Below are positions 4,754 to 6,519 of a DNA stretch of 6,519 bases, in pieces. The stretch is from Candidatus Omnitrophica bacterium UBA1562 (lineage in GTDB: Bacteria > Omnitrophota > Gorgyraeia > Gygaellales > Profunditerraquicolaceae). The notes under the pieces are model-generated. The model saw only the letters and a list, made by a program, of their open reading frames with translations, was not told the origin of the DNA and searched no databases. Both the position numbers and the translations under genes were made by a program. Where the stretch lies: contig DCOU01000129.1 in NCBI GenBank assembly GCA_002322525.1, positions 1-6,519 of the forward strand, read 5' to 3'. Within the stretch, counting starts at the first letter, position 1, and every line of letters starts with the position of its first letter.

Positions 4754-4851
4754 AATTTATACTTTCGCGGCTTAAAAACCGCAATCTTTAGGACGCAGAT
4801 TAGATATGACCGCTCAAGTATTTCATTTGAGAAACTTCGCGAGGAGCTTCA
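4754..4851 (-). other. 98-nt spacer with short hairpins between the SAP-like gene and the ferredoxin
   Basis: No credible gene is seen. The spacer is the only long gap in a run of genes otherwise 1-4 nt apart. It holds weak inverted repeats: CTCAA (4813-4817) with TTGAG (4827-4831), and GCGG (4767-4770) with CCGC (4779-4782) just upstream of the ferredoxin start. It could be a decayed palindromic insert or an RNA processing region. Confidence 0.4.
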
Positions 4852-5043
4852 TTATTTAGATACGGGTAAACAATCCTTTTTCCAGCAGCAACTCATTTGA
4901 TTACAAAAATCTTTGGCTGTGCCAAAACAAGGAAAATTACCTTCGGCAGTCTGAATTGAGCGAATGAGATCTGTATTCTTCATCCCTATCTTGGTTTTTA
5001 TGCCCAAAATCTTTGCCTTTTCTTTCAATTCTTTTAACGCCAT
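4852..5043 (-). CDS. Small SAP/Rho-N-like protein with Cys-rich tail (63 aa)
   Basis: Residues 1-33 (MALKELKEKAKILGIK...NTDLIRSIQ) have the two-helix pattern of a SAP or Rho N-terminal domain, a small nucleic-acid-binding fold. The tail has EGNFPCFGTAKDFCNQ and CCWKKDCL with cysteines 39, 47, 52, 53 and 58, a combination I know from conserved small proteins of deltaproteobacteria and candidate phyla that have no assigned role. The tail could bind a metal. It starts 2 nt after the stop of the PilZ gene with AAGGGGG as ribosome-binding site, so the two are co-transcribed. A DNA- or RNA-binding role is inferred from the N-terminal fold only. Confidence 0.75.
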   Translation of the reverse strand: MALKELKEKAKILGIKTKIGMKNTDLIRSIQTAEGNFPCFGTAKDFCNQMSCCWKKDCLPVSK

Positions 5044-5045
5044 TT

Positions 5046-6482
5046 CTACCCCCTTGCTATTTTTGATTCTATATAGCGGCTGAGTTCTGTTTTATTTTTG
5101 TCTTCCAATAAAACAAAGGAAACGCCATAATGATTAACCGGTGAGTCTGTCTTCTTCCAGATAATCTCTGCCTTGATTTTTAGAATAGGAACCTTGTCTC
5201 CGAAAAAGAATAATCTTAAATTTATTGTCTCCTTTTCTTCAAAATCTCTTCTTGTTTCAAAACACAACCCTCTCGAGCCAATATTGTTAGCAAATGATTT
5301 TATGCTCTTAGATTTATCCGGAGATTCGATCCTCAATATTATAGTTCTATTATAATCTTTACTTAAATCTAAACGGGGAAATTCTCTTCTTTCTTCTGAT
5401 TTGCCAGAAATCCAGAGTTCGCCTTCTTTTTCAGCAGTTGTCAATTTCTTGGCTAGGCCCTTTTCCACAAGCACTTCTTTTAGAGATTCAAGTGAACCTT
5501 TAACCTCTACAGCCTCTTTTTCTTTTTGCAATAGCCCTTCTTCAGCTATTTTACGAGCTTCTTGCTCTTGCCCTAAAACTTGTTTTTCTTCCTGTAATTC
5601 TGTTTTGAGCTGCTCAAATTCTTTTTCCTTTGTTCGCGAAGCATCTTCTATGGCTTTGAGGATAATTTCTTCCTGCTCAAGAAGCTTATTTTTTTCTGCA
5701 ACCTGAGATTTAAGCTTCTCCATCTCTTGGGCTGCAACATTTTTATCGAGAATTAATTTGTACCTTCGCCAGAGTAACCAAAAGAGTAAAATACCTAACC
5801 CAGAAATTAAACCTACAAACCAAAATACTAAGCCCATTTGATTCTTTCTCTCTTTCAAAGGTAATTCTGCAATTACCTTTGAAGGCTCTAATGCCGGATG
5901 ATCCGCTACAACTTTTGTAAGCGCAGTATCCATTACTTCTAATTTTTTAATCATTGCCTCTTTATCTTTAGTCTCATTTACAAAAATCTCTTTTCCATCT
6001 TCAGGAAATCCAGATGCCTCTGTGGGCGTTTCAATATCTAATATAATGGTATCTACTTCCTGCCAAATTCTATAAGGCACTTTTTGCGTAAGCTCAAAAG
6101 TTAATGATTTAAGCGACTTCCTTTGCCCATCTCCAAAATAGCGGCTAGTAATCTTTTTTATTACACCCTGATTAACTATAACTTCATTATCCAACTTACT
6201 TACGATATTTCTGGTTTGAAATTCAACTGTTAATCTCGGTGGGGTATCGACCCAGTAAGAATTAAATTTAGCCGGTCCTGAAGTGGAAATTACTATTCTT
6301 GTCCCTTCTTTGGTTTCTTTGGCTATTGGGAGAGTTTTAGGTTTTTCTGTTAATTCCTGTGCTATTGAAAGATTGATGGACAAAAACCCAAAGACTAATA
6401 TCAAGAAACAATTAAATATTACTTTTAGCTTTTCCCGCATTTTTCGGGATCCCGTTTTGGCGGGAAAATTTCTCGTTCTCAT
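5046..6482 (-). CDS. AMIN-TM-coiled coil-PilZ transmembrane protein
   Basis: This 478-residue protein joins an envelope domain to a cyclic-di-GMP domain. In order it has a signal peptide or first anchor (hydrophobic about 21-40, ending SIAQE), an AMIN-like beta domain (about 60-151, GTRIVISTSGPAKFNSYWV... to DTIILDIE), a linker, one TM segment (about 217-238) followed by RRYK, a charged coiled coil (about 245-350), and a PilZ domain (about 364-470). AMIN domains bind cell-wall material in PilQ and AmiC; PilZ binds c-di-GMP. PilZ motifs visible are R366-x3-R370 (RREFPR) and N400-I-G-S-R-G405, where the usual serine of [D/N]-x-S-x2-G is glycine. The predicted topology is AMIN outside and PilZ inside. 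The ATG at 6480-6482 overlaps the upstream stop as ATGA, which favours it; an in-frame ATG at 6438-6440 begins right at a typical signal peptide and is the alternative. Confidence 0.85.
   Translation of the reverse strand: MRTRNFPAKTGSRKMREKLKVIFNCFLILVFGFLSINLSIAQELTEKPKTLPIAKETKEGTRIVISTSGPAKFNSYWVDTPPRLTVEFQTRNIVSKLDNEVIVNQGVIKKITSRYFGDGQRKSLKSLTFELTQKVPYRIWQEVDTIILDIETPTEASGFPEDGKEIFVNETKDKEAMIKKLEVMDTALTKVVADHPALEPSKVIAELPLKERKNQMGLVFWFVGLISGLGILLFWLLWRRYKLILDKNVAAQEMEKLKSQVAEKNKLLEQEEIILKAIEDASRTKEKEFEQLKTELQEEKQVLGQEQEARKIAEEGLLQKEKEAVEVKGSLESLKEVLVEKGLAKKLTTAEKEGELWISGKSEERREFPRLDLSKDYNRTIILRIESPDKSKSIKSFANNIGSRGLCFETRRDFEEKETINLRLFFFGDKVPILKIKAEIIWKKTDSPVNHYGVSFVLLEDKNKTELSRYIESKIARG
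6430..6468. repeat. GC-rich palindromic element at the start of the AMIN-PilZ gene
   Basis: Arms TTTTCCCGC (6430-6438) and GCGGGAAAA (6460-6468) are perfect 9-bp inverted repeats around a central 10-bp palindrome CGGGATCCCG (6445-6454). Each half can also form a CCCG/CGGG hairpin. It encodes residues about 6-18 of the long form, and the alternative ATG (6438-6440) sits at the base of one arm. Confidence 0.7.
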
Positions 6483-6519
6483 AGTTTTTTCACCGCATCA
6501 TTTTCCTTAAATTCTACAT
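6479..6519 (-). CDS. C-terminal end of an unknown gene (start outside window)
   Basis: Reading leftward from the right edge, one frame is open and gives VEFKENDAVKKL before a TGA at 6479-6481 that overlaps the ATG of the AMIN-PilZ gene (ATGA). Such overlaps are typical of translationally coupled operon genes. Only 12 residues are visible, too few to name a family. Confidence 0.5.
   Translation of the reverse strand, partial: VEFKENDAVKKL

Noticed and set aside
4691..4900. 69-codon plus-strand frame opposite the ferredoxin and spacer
   Set aside because: It is antisense to the FeS motif and has no ribosome-binding site.
5401..5706. 101-codon plus-strand frame opposite the coiled-coil region
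   Set aside because: Serine-rich antisense of a Glu/Lys-rich coiled coil, a common artefact.

Overview
The window looks like a piece of chromosome from an AT-rich, Gram-negative-type bacterium. The gene set is a sigma-54 factor, a bactofilin, a PilZ/AMIN membrane protein and several small cysteine-rich proteins. Together with many short palindromic elements, this would fit a candidate phylum such as Omnitrophota or a deltaproteobacterial relative. That placement is an inference from style and not proven by any marker here.

Left part (1-455): the 3' end of a protein with a recombinase-type helix-turn-helix runs in from outside the window. A 67-residue accessory protein of a type often seen beside phage or recombinase genes follows after 1 nt.

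Middle left (456-1921): a complete IS256-family insertion sequence of 1466 bp with one full-length transposase on the minus strand, 28-bp imperfect inverted repeats and a perfect 9-bp target duplication (TTCTCTGAG). Its transposase ribosome-binding site lies inside a long inverted repeat, which suggests fold-back control. The element landed between the small accessory gene and rpoN.

Middle (1931-3373): rpoN (sigma-54) on the plus strand. The short region between the IS and the gene holds a good sigma-70-type promoter. A near-perfect -24/-12 sigma-54 site lies just downstream of its predicted start point, a layout that suggests autoregulation.

Right half (3359-6519): genes on the minus strand, read right to left. 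They are the tail of an unknown gene, an AMIN-TM-coiled coil-PilZ protein (coupled by ATGA), a small SAP/Cys protein, a broken 2[4Fe-4S] ferredoxin, a small Cys-rich protein, a bactofilin with its own promoter, and a four-TM phage_holin_4_2/YvlD-type protein whose end overlaps rpoN convergently. The first five form a probable operon; bactofilin and the membrane protein form a second unit. The PilZ protein and the bactofilin both point to envelope or surface organisation.

Several unrelated palindromic elements punctuate this half: 6430-6468 over the start of the PilZ gene, 4613-4659 breaking the ferredoxin, and 4248-4311 capping the Cys-rich gene. The last is a cruciform made of two inverted units whose hairpin stems differ by compensatory changes. 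These, the rpoN promoter layout and the transposase fold-back stem are the most interesting signals. I found no rRNA, tRNA or CRISPR array.
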